A stretch of DNA of 8,921 bases, from contig CAAGKW010000265.1 of NCBI GenBank assembly GCA_900770585.1, forward strand, positions 1-8,921, given 5' to 3'. Below are positions 1 through 6,629 of this stretch, one piece after another. How positions within the stretch are numbered: position 1 is the first letter of the stretch; every line of letters starts with the position of its first letter. Below the pieces are notes generated by a model. The model did no database searches and was not told where the DNA came from. It saw only the letters and a program-made list of their open reading frames with translations. The position numbers and the translations under genes are program-made. The DNA is from an uncultured Alistipes sp. (GTDB lineage Bacteria > Bacteroidota > Bacteroidia > Bacteroidales > Rikenellaceae).

Positions 1-1852
1 CATCAGCCAAGATCATCTCGCGAACAGCCTTGATACGGTCGCCCTCGAAGAACATATGCTCGGTACGGCACAGACCGATACCCTCAGCGCCGAATGCGAA
101 TGCCTGCTCAGCGTCCTTCGGAGTATCAGCGTTAGCGCGAACCTTCATCGTTGCGTACTTGCCAGCCAGCTCCATCAGCTTACCGAAGTCGCCGCTCAGG
201 TCAGCTGCCTGAGTTGCTACCTGACCGAGGTAAACCTCACCGGTCGAACCGTTCAACGAAATCCAATCGCCCTCCTTGATGGTGTACTCACCGATCTTGA
301 TGGTGCGAGCCTTATAGTCGATCTGCAACTCACCTGCACCCGAAACGCAGCACTTACCCATACCACGAGCAACAACGGCTGCGTGCGAGGTCATACCACC
401 GCGCTGAGTCAGAATACCTGCAGCGTCCAACATACCCTTCAAATCCTCGGGCGAGGTCTCGATACGAACCAAGATAGCCTTCTGACCGCTTGCAGCAACC
501 TTCTCAGCGTCCTCAGCGAAGAATACAACCGGACCGGTAGCAGCACCCGGCGATGCGGGCAGACCCTTAACCAGAACCTTAGCGTTCTTCATTGCAGCCT
601 TATCGAATACGGGGTGCAGCAGCTCGTCGAGCTTAGCGGGCTCGCAACGCAGAACTGCGGTCTTCTCGTCGATCAGACCCTCAGCCAACATATCCATTGC
701 GATCTTCACCATAGCTGCGCCGGTACGCTTACCGTTACGGCACTGCAACATCCACAACTTACCGTCCTGGATAGTGAACTCGATGTCCTGCATATCGGTG
801 AAGTACTCCTCCAAGTGGTGCTGAATGTCGTTCAGCTCCTTGTAAACCTCGGGCATAACCTCCTCCAACGAAGGATACTTCGATGCGCGCTCCTCTTCCG
901 AGATGTTCTGAGCCTTAGCCCAACGCTTCGAACCCTCGATGGTAATCTGCTGAGGAGTACGGATACCTGCAACTACGTCCTCACCCTGAGCGTTGATCAG
1001 ATACTCACCGTTGAACAGGTTCTCACCCGTTGCAGCGTCACGCGAGAATGCAAAACCCGTAGCCGAGTTGTCACCCATATTACCGAATACCATTGCCTGT
1101 ACGTTTACAGCGGTACCCCACTCAGCGGGAATGTTATTGAGCTTACGATAGAGGATTGCGCGCTCGTTCATCCACGAACCGAATACTGCGCAAACTGCGC
1201 CCCACAACTGCTCCCAGGGGCATACGGGGAAGTCCGAGCCGGTCTGCTCCTTAACGGCAGCCTTGAAACGTGCAACCAGAACCTTCAAGTCGTCGGTTGT
1301 AAGGTCGGTGTCGTTCTGCACGCCACGCTCCTCCTTCAACTCGTCGATAATAACCTCGAAGGGATCCTGATCCTCCTTGCTAACGGGCTTCATGCCCAGA
1401 ACTACGTCGCCGTACATCTGTACGAAACGGCGGTACGAGTCCCAAGCGAAACGGGGGTTACCCGACAGCTTCGAGATAGCCTCAACAGCGTCGTCGTTCA
1501 GACCCAGGTTCAGAATGGTATCCATCATACCGGGCATCGATGCGCGAGCACCCGAACGTACCGATACGAGCAGCGGAGCAACGGGATCACCGAACTTACG
1601 GCCGGTCAACTCCTCGATACCCTTCATTGCCTTCTCAACCTCGGGGCGGAGCATCTCAACGATCTTCTCCTTGCCGTACTGGTAGTACTCCGAGCAAACA
1701 TCGGTAGTGATGGTAAAGCCCGGAGGTACGGGAATACCGATCAAGTTCATCTCTGCCAAGTTAGCACCCTTGCCACCCAGCAGTTCTCTCATTTTGCCAT
1801 TACCCTCAGCCTCTTTGTTACCGAAGGTGTAGACTCTTTTTACGTTTGACAT
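1..1852 (-). CDS. ppdK: Pyruvate, phosphate dikinase (partial, C-terminus beyond left edge)
   Basis: PPDK reversibly converts pyruvate, ATP and phosphate to PEP, AMP and pyrophosphate in the cytoplasm; in anaerobic Bacteroidales it usually works in PPi-linked glycolysis or PEP formation. About 617 codons are present, starting at ATG 1852 ([17 protein letters not shown]). Seen: the N-terminal nucleotide-binding segment [12 protein letters not shown] (residues 24-35), the [16 protein letters not shown] motif (97-112, Arg99), and the swivelling phosphohistidine domain [15 protein letters not shown], with catalytic His490 at 383-385. The start of the PEP/pyruvate barrel follows, with [10 protein letters not shown] around Arg596. 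By my recollection of Clostridium symbiosum numbering these match His455 and Arg561, both shifted by 35, so roughly 290 C-terminal residues including the catalytic Cys lie outside the window. Thr488, two residues before the His, is where PPDK regulatory proteins phosphorylate the plant enzyme. No TTA, CTA or TCA codon occurs after codon 2. The gene appears monocistronic at its 5' end, with its own promoter. Confidence 0.97.
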   Translation of the reverse strand, partial: MSNVKRVYTFGNKEAEGNGKMRELLGGKGANLAEMNLIGIPVPPGFTITTDVCSEYYQYGKEKIVEMLRPEVEKAMKGIEELTGRKFGDPVAPLLVSVRSGARASMPGMMDTILNLGLNDDAVEAISKLSGNPRFAWDSYRRFVQMYGDVVLGMKPVSKEDQDPFEVIIDELKEERGVQNDTDLTTDDLKVLVARFKAAVKEQTGSDFPVCPWEQLWGAVCAVFGSWMNERAILYRKLNNIPAEWGTAVNVQAMVFGNMGDNSATGFAFSRDAATGENLFNGEYLINAQGEDVVAGIRTPQQITIEGSKRWAKAQNISEEERASKYPSLEEVMPEVYKELNDIQHHLEEYFTDMQDIEFTIQDGKLWMLQCRNGKRTGAAMVKIAMDMLAEGLIDEKTAVLRCEPAKLDELLHPVFDKAAMKNAKVLVKGLPASPGAATGPVVFFAEDAEKVAASGQKAILVRIETSPEDLKGMLDAAGILTQRGGMTSHAAVVARGMGKCCVSGAGELQIDYKARTIKIGEYTIKEGDWISLNGSTGEVYLGQVATQAADLSGDFGKLMELAGKYATMKVRANADTPKDAEQAFAFGAEGIGLCRTEHMFFEGDRIKAVREMILAD

Positions 1853-1912
1853 TTTTGTAATGATGTTATTTGTGTAAAATTAGTTAATTGTCTTTATTGC
1901 ACTTCAAGTTTG

Positions 1913-1944
1913 CGAAAGTAGCAAATTTTCTGCAAATGCCCAAA
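1913..1944 (-). promoter_or_regulatory. Bacteroidetes-type promoter of ppdK
   Basis: Reading the minus strand, TTTG (1941-1944) is followed after exactly 20 bases by TACTTTCG (1913-1920). This is one mismatch from the Bacteroidetes consensus TTTG-N19-21-TAnnTTTG for the primary sigma factor. A start near 1905 would give a leader of about 50 bases that is AT-rich and lacks a Shine-Dalgarno motif, as is common in this phylum. A second TAtcTTTG lies at 1940-1947 but has no good -33 partner, so it is less likely. Confidence 0.65.
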
Positions 1945-2039
1945 GATAACGCCCTAATTTTTACGAAAAAACGATGTTTGCCCACCTTTTTTGTTCAAAA
2001 TTGGTTTTGGGGGCTGTATCCTCGGCTCAAAAGTGCAAC

Positions 2040-2067
2040 AAAAAAGGCCACACCCAAAGGGTGTAGC
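2040..2067 (-). terminator. Rho-independent terminator after mnmA
   Basis: On the minus strand the stem GCTACACCC/GGGTGTGGC (9 pairs, one G-T wobble) closes a TTT loop (arms 2059-2067 and 2047-2055) and is followed by C and six T (2040-2045). It lies about 45 bases past the mnmA stop and suits the end of the rpsP-rimM-mnmA transcript. T-rich sequence on the other side (2073-2078) could make it weakly bidirectional. Confidence 0.8.
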
Positions 2068-2111
2068 TCCTATTTTTTGTGCTCGAAATTCCGAATGGAA
2101 ATAGCTCGATT

Positions 2112-3293
2112 CTATCGCTCGATCACGCCCGAGCCGACCAGCTCGTCGCCGTCATACCACGCCGCGAACTGACCTGCCGTGACGCCTCGTTGAGGCTCGT
2201 CGAAACGAATGTAAAGTCCCCCTTCGGTGCGGATCAACTCGGCTCCCTGCAACGGCTGGCGGTAGCGGATTCGCACCTGATAGTGACGTCGTTCACACAC
2301 CTCCATTGCCAATGCCGGGCGCACCCAATGGATCTCATTCTCAGTGATATGCAGCGCACGGCGATACAAACCCGGGTGGTCATCGCCCTGGCCCATATAG
2401 ATCACATTCTGTTCCACGTCGGTTGCGATCACGAACAGAGGCTCTGTGCGACCTCCAACGCCCAGGCCCTTGCGCTGACCAATGGTGTAGAAGTGGGCGC
2501 CGTTGTGCTCGCCGATCTTCTTGCCGTCGCGCACCGTATAGCTGAACGGCTCCGACAACGCTCGCAGATTATCGTCCGAAACCTTGCGCTCGTAGCCACG
2601 CCACGTGGGCAGGATTTCGTGAATGTTGCCCTTGCGTTTTTCGAGTTTCTGTTGCAGGAAGACGGGCAGATCGACCTTACCCACAAAGCATATACCCTGC
2701 GAATCCTTGCGCTTAGCCGTAGCCAGATGTTGCTCCTCGGCTATGCGTCGTACCTCGGGTTTGAGCAACCCGCCAACGGGGAACATCGCACGCGAGAGTT
2801 GCTCTTGCGACAGCTGACAGAGGAAGTAGCTCTGATCCTTGTTCGGGTCGCTACCTGCCAGCAGTCGGTACTGCACCGAGCCATCTTCGCCCACCACCTC
2901 GTCACGACGGCAGTAGTGACCCGTCGCAACATAGTCGGCACCGAGTCTAAGTGCCTCTTTCAGAAAGACATCGAACTTGATCTCGCGGTTACACAGCACG
3001 TCGGGGTTGGGCGTGCGACCACGCTCATACTCCGCAAACATATAGTCCACAACACGACGTCGATACTCCTCCGAGAGATCGACCACGTGCAGCGGAATAT
3101 CCAATCGCTTTGCCACCAGCTCGGCAAAGACACGGTCGTCGTGCCACGGGCAGTCGCCTTCGAGCGTACCTGTCGTGTCGTGCCAATTGACCATAAAGAG
3201 TCCCACCACGTCGTAGCCCTGCTCTTTGAGCAGATAGGCCGCCACCGACGAGTCGACACCTCCCGAAAGTCCTATAACAACGCGTTTAGCCAT
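2112..3293 (-). CDS. mnmA: tRNA-specific 2-thiouridylase MnmA
   Basis: MnmA activates U34 of tRNA-Lys, -Glu and -Gln with ATP and transfers sulfur to make 2-thiouridine, part of the mnm5s2U wobble modification; it acts in the cytoplasm with an IscS/Tus-type or other sulfur donor. The 393-residue protein shows the PP-loop SGGVDSS (residues 10-16), the first catalytic cysteine in NPDVLCNREIKFD (Cys101), TGHYCR (124-129), DQSYFLCQL (153-161), and the second catalytic cysteine in DSQGICFVG (Cys202). The C-terminal part contains the expected beta-barrel region. Length is slightly above the E. coli enzyme, which is ordinary for Bacteroidetes. The ATG at 3293 is chosen because MAKRVVIGLSGGVDSS is the usual beginning. 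It is the last gene of an operon, 30 bases after rimM, with a terminator downstream. No TTA, CTA or TCA codons occur in it. Confidence 0.97.
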   Translation of the reverse strand: MAKRVVIGLSGGVDSSVAAYLLKEQGYDVVGLFMVNWHDTTGTLEGDCPWHDDRVFAELVAKRLDIPLHVVDLSEEYRRRVVDYMFAEYERGRTPNPDVLCNREIKFDVFLKEALRLGADYVATGHYCRRDEVVGEDGSVQYRLLAGSDPNKDQSYFLCQLSQEQLSRAMFPVGGLLKPEVRRIAEEQHLATAKRKDSQGICFVGKVDLPVFLQQKLEKRKGNIHEILPTWRGYERKVSDDNLRALSEPFSYTVRDGKKIGEHNGAHFYTIGQRKGLGVGGRTEPLFVIATDVEQNVIYMGQGDDHPGLYRRALHITENEIHWVRPALAMEVCERRHYQVRIRYRQPLQGAELIRTEGGLYIRFDEPQRGVTAGQFAAWYDGDELVGSGVIER

Positions 3294-3323
3294 CGTTCGT
3301 TTTTGATAGCAAAGTCTTTAATT

Positions 3324-3845
3324 CTATAACTCCATCAACCCCTCGGGCAGCAGGAATACAATTCGCTCGCCCTCGAAGTCGATCTGTACGATAAACTCCT
3401 CGACCGCAGGCACCAGCACCTCGCGACCTCCTAACTCCAACCCGAACAGAGGGTTAGCCTCGCTGTCGTAGTAGTCCGTCACGCGACCTTCGGCCACGCG
3501 TGTGCCCTGCTCATCGACCACCTCAGCCACGAAACCGATGAGATCCTCCATATAGAATTCGTCGTCATCAGCCTCCTCGGCCTCGATTTCGATCGAGAGT
3601 TCTCGTCCGATCAATTCAGTAGCACGTTCCGGGGTATCCAGATCGTCGAACGCTACGATTGCGCCGCTCACACCGCGACGTTCGAAGCTACTGAAAAAAA
3701 GAGGAACCGTCAGTGAATCGATCTCCACCAATAACGGTTCCTCTTTTGAGAAGTTGTCGGGAAAGGTATTATAGAGCGTAATCGCCACTTCGCCCTTTCG
3801 GCCGAAGAGTTTATTGACCTTTCCAACCGGCAACAGATTGCCCAT
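3324..3845 (-). CDS. rimM: Ribosome maturation factor RimM
   Basis: RimM is a 30S assembly factor that binds ribosomal protein uS19 and helps fold the 3' major domain (head) of 16S rRNA. The 173-residue protein has the usual length and two-domain layout. The N-terminal RimM barrel starts with LLPVGKVNKLFGRKGEVAI (residues 4-22), and its glycine-rich GKxxKxxGxKGEV pattern is the family mark. The C-terminal PRC-like barrel starts near FYMEDLIGFVAEVVDE (about 97-112) and ends with the typical EVLVPAVEEFIVQIDFEG and a closing LLPEGL. An acidic linker (IEAEEADDDEF, about 87-97) joins the domains. The start lies 5 bases after the rpsP stop, so translation of the two is probably coupled. rpsP next to rimM is conserved across most bacteria and supports the call. 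Confidence 0.95.
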   Translation of the reverse strand: MGNLLPVGKVNKLFGRKGEVAITLYNTFPDNFSKEEPLLVEIDSLTVPLFFSSFERRGVSGAIVAFDDLDTPERATELIGRELSIEIEAEEADDDEFYMEDLIGFVAEVVDEQGTRVAEGRVTDYYDSEANPLFGLELGGREVLVPAVEEFIVQIDFEGERIVFLLPEGLMEL

Positions 3846-3850
3846 TGAGC

Positions 3851-4369
3851 TTACTCAGCAGCCTCTTCTGCGGTCTCCTCGGCAGCAGCGGCAGCAGCCT
3901 CAGCAGCGGCAGCAGCCTTCTTCTCTGCGATAGCAGCAGCGCGTGCCTCCTTAACCTTGGTCTCAGCAGCCTTGCGAGCCTTGTTAGCAGCCTCAGCGTC
4001 GCCCGAGATCTTGTTGGTCTTAGCCGTGATCTTAGCGTTCTTCTCGCCGATCCACTTGTTGAACTTAGCCTCAGCGTCGCTCTCCGAGAAAGCGCCCTTA
4101 GCTACGCCACCGAGCAGGTGCTTCTTATATAACACACCCTTGTACGACAAAATCGCACGGCAGGTGTCAGTGGGTTGTGCGCCTTTTTGTAACCAATCAA
4201 GAGCCTTCTCGAAGCTCAGGTCGATTGTAGCAGGATTCGTGTTAGGATTGTAGGTACCAATCTTCTCGATAAATTTACCATCACGTGGCGCTCTGCTATC
4301 TGCAACTACGATATGGTAGAAAGCATAACCTTTCTTACCGTGTCGAGCCAATCTGATTTTTACAGGCAT
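3851..4369 (-). CDS. rpsP: 30S ribosomal protein bS16 with long C-terminal extension
   Basis: bS16 is an early-binding protein of the small ribosomal subunit that stabilises the 5' and central domains of 16S rRNA. The core is plain: [20 protein letters not shown] at the N-terminus, [21 protein letters not shown] (22-42), and the [19 protein letters not shown] helix (51-69). The E. coli protein ends at about 82 residues, but this one has 172. Residues about 86-125 form a lysine-rich extension ([22 protein letters not shown]), and residues about 125-172 are almost only Ala, Glu and Lys. Extended bS16 proteins are usual in Bacteroidetes, so this is a lineage trait rather than a fusion. The tail is encoded by GCN-rich simple sequence (3856-3925). 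First gene of the operon with rimM and mnmA. Confidence 0.97.
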   Translation of the reverse strand: MPVKIRLARHGKKGYAFYHIVVADSRAPRDGKFIEKIGTYNPNTNPATIDLSFEKALDWLQKGAQPTDTCRAILSYKGVLYKKHLLGGVAKGAFSESDAEAKFNKWIGEKNAKITAKTNKISGDAEAANKARKAAETKVKEARAAAIAEKKAAAAAEAAAAAAEETAEEAAE

Positions 4370-4444
4370 TGTCTGAAAAAATTTAAGTTGTTAATTTGTG
4401 TTATTTGTTTGTGCGAAAAGCGCATTTTTACACTTTTCAGCGCG

Positions 4445-4476
4445 CAAAAGTACGAACTAAATCGCTAACTGCCAAA
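4445..4476 (-). promoter_or_regulatory. Promoter of rpsP-rimM-mnmA operon
   Basis: On the minus strand TTTG (4473-4476), a 20-base spacer and TACTTTTG (4445-4452) match the Bacteroidetes consensus TTTG-N20-TAnnTTTG without mismatch. The start would fall near 4438, giving a leader of about 70 bases. The leader contains short self-complementary stretches (GAAAAG at 4433-4438 and CTTTTC at 4415-4420; TGCG/CGCA within 4412-4424) and no Shine-Dalgarno site. Whether those fold to regulate the operon cannot be told here. Confidence 0.8.
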
Positions 4477-4486
4477 TATTCCGACA

Positions 4487-4514
4487 CCTAAAACGCATTT
4501 TTTTGCATCTTAGG
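4487..4514. repeat. 11-bp inverted repeat between the yfc-like small gene and rpsP
   Basis: CCTAAAACGCA (4487-4497) and TGCATCTTAGG (4504-4514) pair over 11 positions with two G-T wobbles when read as RNA from the minus strand, closing a run of six A. It sits 30 bases after the stop of the small membrane-protein gene and 10 bases upstream of the rpsP -33 box. On the minus strand there is no following T run, whereas on the plus strand seven T (4519-4525) follow. It may act as a transcript end or 3' stabiliser for the upstream gene; the function is unproven. Confidence 0.45.
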
Positions 4515-4543
4515 GCGATTTTTTTACACTTTTTTGTGCTTGT

Positions 4544-4924
4544 TTATTCGGCCGTTGCGGGGTGAACCGTCACGATACTGTCGACGATATACTTTGTGAA
4601 ACCTCTCCAAGGCAGTGCGCCGAAATACTCCGTGTAGTGCAACTGAACGGTGTTGCCGCTATTGAGCATCAACTCGCGTGCAACCTCCTCGTTCTCAACC
4701 GAGAACTCGAATTCGTACGACTGAATCGCACCTGCCGACTTGGCACGGATACCCGATTGAATCAACTTGCCCTCGTAGGTCTTGAACAGCACGCCCTTGT
4801 GTACGACGTAGTTCAATTCGCCACTCTTGACGCCCTCGCCGAAGGGGTAGTAGAAGCGTACGTAACCGAAAATCGCAACGCCCAAAATGATGAGCAGTCC
4901 CGTAATGCAACCGATCTTTTTCAT
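4544..4924 (-). CDS. Small membrane-anchored protein of unknown function
   Basis: A 126-residue protein whose exact role I do not know. Residues 1-4 are MKKI, followed by a hydrophobic stretch CITGLLIILGVAIFGYVRFYY (about 5-26) that looks like an uncleaved signal anchor with no lipobox. The remainder (about 30-126) is soluble with alternating strand-like segments: GELNYVVHKGVLFKTYEGKLI, SYEFEFSVENEEVA, VQLHYTEYFGALPWRGFTKYIVDSI. From memory, similar proteins are widespread in Bacteroidales, and some database entries name them 6-phosphogluconate dehydrogenase. That label does not fit, since there is no Rossmann fold and the protein is far too short. The soluble part probably faces the periplasm, although positive charges at the N-terminus are few. 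It starts 31 bases after the symporter stop with no intervening promoter, so it is probably cotranscribed. The ATG at 4924 is chosen because it precedes the hydrophobic segment. Confidence 0.8.
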   Translation of the reverse strand: MKKIGCITGLLIILGVAIFGYVRFYYPFGEGVKSGELNYVVHKGVLFKTYEGKLIQSGIRAKSAGAIQSYEFEFSVENEEVARELMLNSGNTVQLHYTEYFGALPWRGFTKYIVDSIVTVHPATAE

Positions 4925-4955
4925 AAGTTTAGGTCTATTTTTTTAAGTTGTTTTT

Positions 4956-6305
4956 TTACTTTCGTTTGGGGTTCTCTTCGATGTATTTCGCCAGCGCCGC
5001 CTTAGCCTTTGGCGCCAAACGCAACAGCGTGTACATTGTCGGGAAGGCCATAAATGCGTAGGCAATGTCGATGATACCCACCACCGTCGGCAACGACATC
5101 ACCGAGGCCACAACAAGCAGCGCAAGGTAGAAGTAGTTGTAATACTTGCCATACTTGGCACCGAACAGGAACGAGGTACACTTCATACCGTAGTACGAAT
5201 AGGAAAACATCGTCGAAAATGCAAAGATAAACAAAATTGCCAACAGTAGGTATTCGCCCACGCCCGGAATTGCCTTGCCGAAGGCGTCGATTGCGATTTG
5301 CAGACCCTTCATACCCTCACCTGCGGCGTAACCCGTCGAGAGGATAGCCAGCGAGGTGAGCGTGCAGACCAGACCCGAGTCGGTCAGCGGTGCGATCATC
5401 GCCACAAAACCCTCGCGCACGGGCTGGCTGTTGCGCGACGAGCCGTGCATCATTGAGGCTGTACCCGTACCTGCCTCGTTGATCAGTGCGGCGCGACGTG
5501 CGCCGAGCAGTGCGATGCCGATGATACCACCGATACCCGCCTTCATCGAGAATGCTCCTTCGAAGATCGACGCAAAGACGCTCGGAATCATCTCATAGTT
5601 GCGAATCAGAATGTAGCCTACCAAGAGGAAGTACATCACGATCATTGCGGGAACCAACTTCGACGCCATTGCTGCAATGCGCTCAATGCCACCCAGCACC
5701 ACGATGGCGGTGATGACCGTAATCACCACACCCATAGCCAAATGCAGCCAGAATGTCGGCTCGATGCCGCGCGGCACGAGGAAAATCGTATCGATTGCCT
5801 CGACCAGCTGGTTGGGTTGCATCAGGCAGAGTGTACCGATACAGCCGAATGCCGAGAAGAAGAGTGCCAGCGGTCGCCAATTCTTGCCCAGACCCTCGAC
5901 GATCATATACATCGGACCGCCTTGCAGGTTGCCCTCCGAGTCGCGTCCGCGATACATTGACGCCAACGTGCCCTCGAAGAATTTCGTGGCCATACCCACC
6001 ACCGTGCTGACCCACATCCAGAAGATCGCTCCCGGGCCGCCAATGCTCAGTGCGATAGCCACACCTGCGATGTTGCCCATACCGATAGTGGCTGCCACGG
6101 CGCTACACAGAGCCTGCCACGATGATATTTGTCCTGCCTCGCCTTTGCCACTGTCTTTTGCGCGAAGAGCCTCAATCGAGCGACCGAAGTAGCGGAACGG
6201 CACCATTCGCGAATAGAAGAAGAGGAACAGACCTCCTCCGATCAACACGATAAAGAGTGGATAGCCGCATATCAGGTCGCTTGCTTGCGTGATAAAATCT
6301 TTCAT
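4956..6305 (-). CDS. Sodium:alanine/glycine symporter, AGCS family
   Basis: A 449-residue inner-membrane transporter of the alanine or glycine:cation symporter family (TC 2.A.25; AlsT/DagA-like), which imports small neutral amino acids with Na+ (sometimes H+). Seen: many hydrophobic segments spread over the length, consistent with 10-11 transmembrane helices (first about 17-32); SAVAATIGMGNIAGVAIAL with the family signature GxGNIxGVA (75-83); GMATKFFEG (104-112) and GGPMYMI (129-135); INEAGTGTASMMH (275-287), the counterpart of the usual NEAGLGSAP; and FAFSTMFSYSYYG (361-373) near the C-terminal third. The tail PKAKAALAKYIEENPKRK is basic. Length is typical. Substrate (alanine, glycine or other) cannot be decided from sequence alone. 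The ATG at 6305 gives a short amphipathic N-terminus as expected. It shares a transcript with the small membrane protein downstream and is divergent from the nucleotidyltransferase. Confidence 0.93.
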   Translation of the reverse strand: MKDFITQASDLICGYPLFIVLIGGGLFLFFYSRMVPFRYFGRSIEALRAKDSGKGEAGQISSWQALCSAVAATIGMGNIAGVAIALSIGGPGAIFWMWVSTVVGMATKFFEGTLASMYRGRDSEGNLQGGPMYMIVEGLGKNWRPLALFFSAFGCIGTLCLMQPNQLVEAIDTIFLVPRGIEPTFWLHLAMGVVITVITAIVVLGGIERIAAMASKLVPAMIVMYFLLVGYILIRNYEMIPSVFASIFEGAFSMKAGIGGIIGIALLGARRAALINEAGTGTASMMHGSSRNSQPVREGFVAMIAPLTDSGLVCTLTSLAILSTGYAAGEGMKGLQIAIDAFGKAIPGVGEYLLLAILFIFAFSTMFSYSYYGMKCTSFLFGAKYGKYYNYFYLALLVVASVMSLPTVVGIIDIAYAFMAFPTMYTLLRLAPKAKAALAKYIEENPKRK

Positions 6306-6385
6306 TGTCGTTTGTTGTTTAATAAATCGGGTTTAATCGACCCGTCAAACGGCTCGCTGAGTCCGTTTAGTATTGAAATATCCGA

Positions 6386-6393
6386 CAAAGGTA
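6386..6393 (-). promoter_or_regulatory. -7 element of the symporter promoter
   Basis: TACCTTTG on the minus strand matches TAnnTTTG exactly, about 80 bases before the symporter ATG. I find no good TTTG or TTG at the -33 distance (around 6414-6417), so the call rests on the -7 box alone, and the promoter may be weak or need an activator. Confidence 0.5.
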
Positions 6394-6488
6394 CGAATTT
6401 TAGTTCGAATAATTGCTATTGCCACCTAAAAGTGCGCCAAAACTATCCACCACACACAAAATATGGTACGAAATTGGCTGTCGGAGCT

Positions 6489-6534
6489 GCCTCGAATCCC
6501 CCTTTTTGAAGAGTGAGGCAAATAATATCGAGGC
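6489..6534. repeat. Spaced 7-bp inverted repeat upstream of nucleotidyltransferase promoter
   Basis: GCCTCGA (6489-6495) and TCGAGGC (6528-6534) are perfect inverted copies 32 bases apart, the right copy ending 5 bases before the -33 region of the plus-strand promoter. The placement would suit an operator or a looped regulator site, but a 7-base repeat can also occur by chance. Confidence 0.3.
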
Positions 6535-6538
6535 TAAG

Positions 6539-6570
6539 TTGCGGAATTTCCGAAAGAAAGCGTACCTTTG
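6539..6570 (+). promoter_or_regulatory. Promoter of the nucleotidyltransferase gene
   Basis: TACCTTTG (6563-6570) matches the Bacteroidetes -7 consensus, and a TTG (6539-6541) lies 21 bases upstream at the -33 position. The start would be near 6577, giving a leader of about 53 bases. A purine-rich AAGGAACGAGAG (6617-6628) sits just before the ATG at 6630 and might help initiation. Confidence 0.65.
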
Positions 6571-6629
6571 TCGCTCGATTCAGAGTAAATAGTAAGTAGA
6601 AATATAATATTAGAGTAAGGAACGAGAGT

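Larger units (their letters stand above)
6306..6629. other. Divergent intergenic region with two outward promoters
   Basis: This 324-base gene-free stretch separates the minus-strand symporter from the plus-strand nucleotidyltransferase. It holds one promoter for each, a short hairpin in the symporter leader (CGGGT 6328-6332 and ACCCG 6340-6344) and a spaced 7-base inverted repeat (6489-6534). The rest (about 6400-6488) is AT-rich with no convincing coding sequence or RNA gene. Confidence 0.7.

Noticed and set aside
56..1849. A 597-codon open frame on the plus strand
   Set aside because: It is codon-aligned and antisense to ppdK, whose motifs are unmistakable. The frame is open only because ppdK avoids TTA, CTA and TCA codons. 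The translation has no recognisable domain.
2079..3329. A 416-codon open frame on the plus strand opposite mnmA
   Set aside because: It has the same cause as the ppdK shadow. It also runs through the mnmA terminator hairpin region, and its product looks like no protein family.
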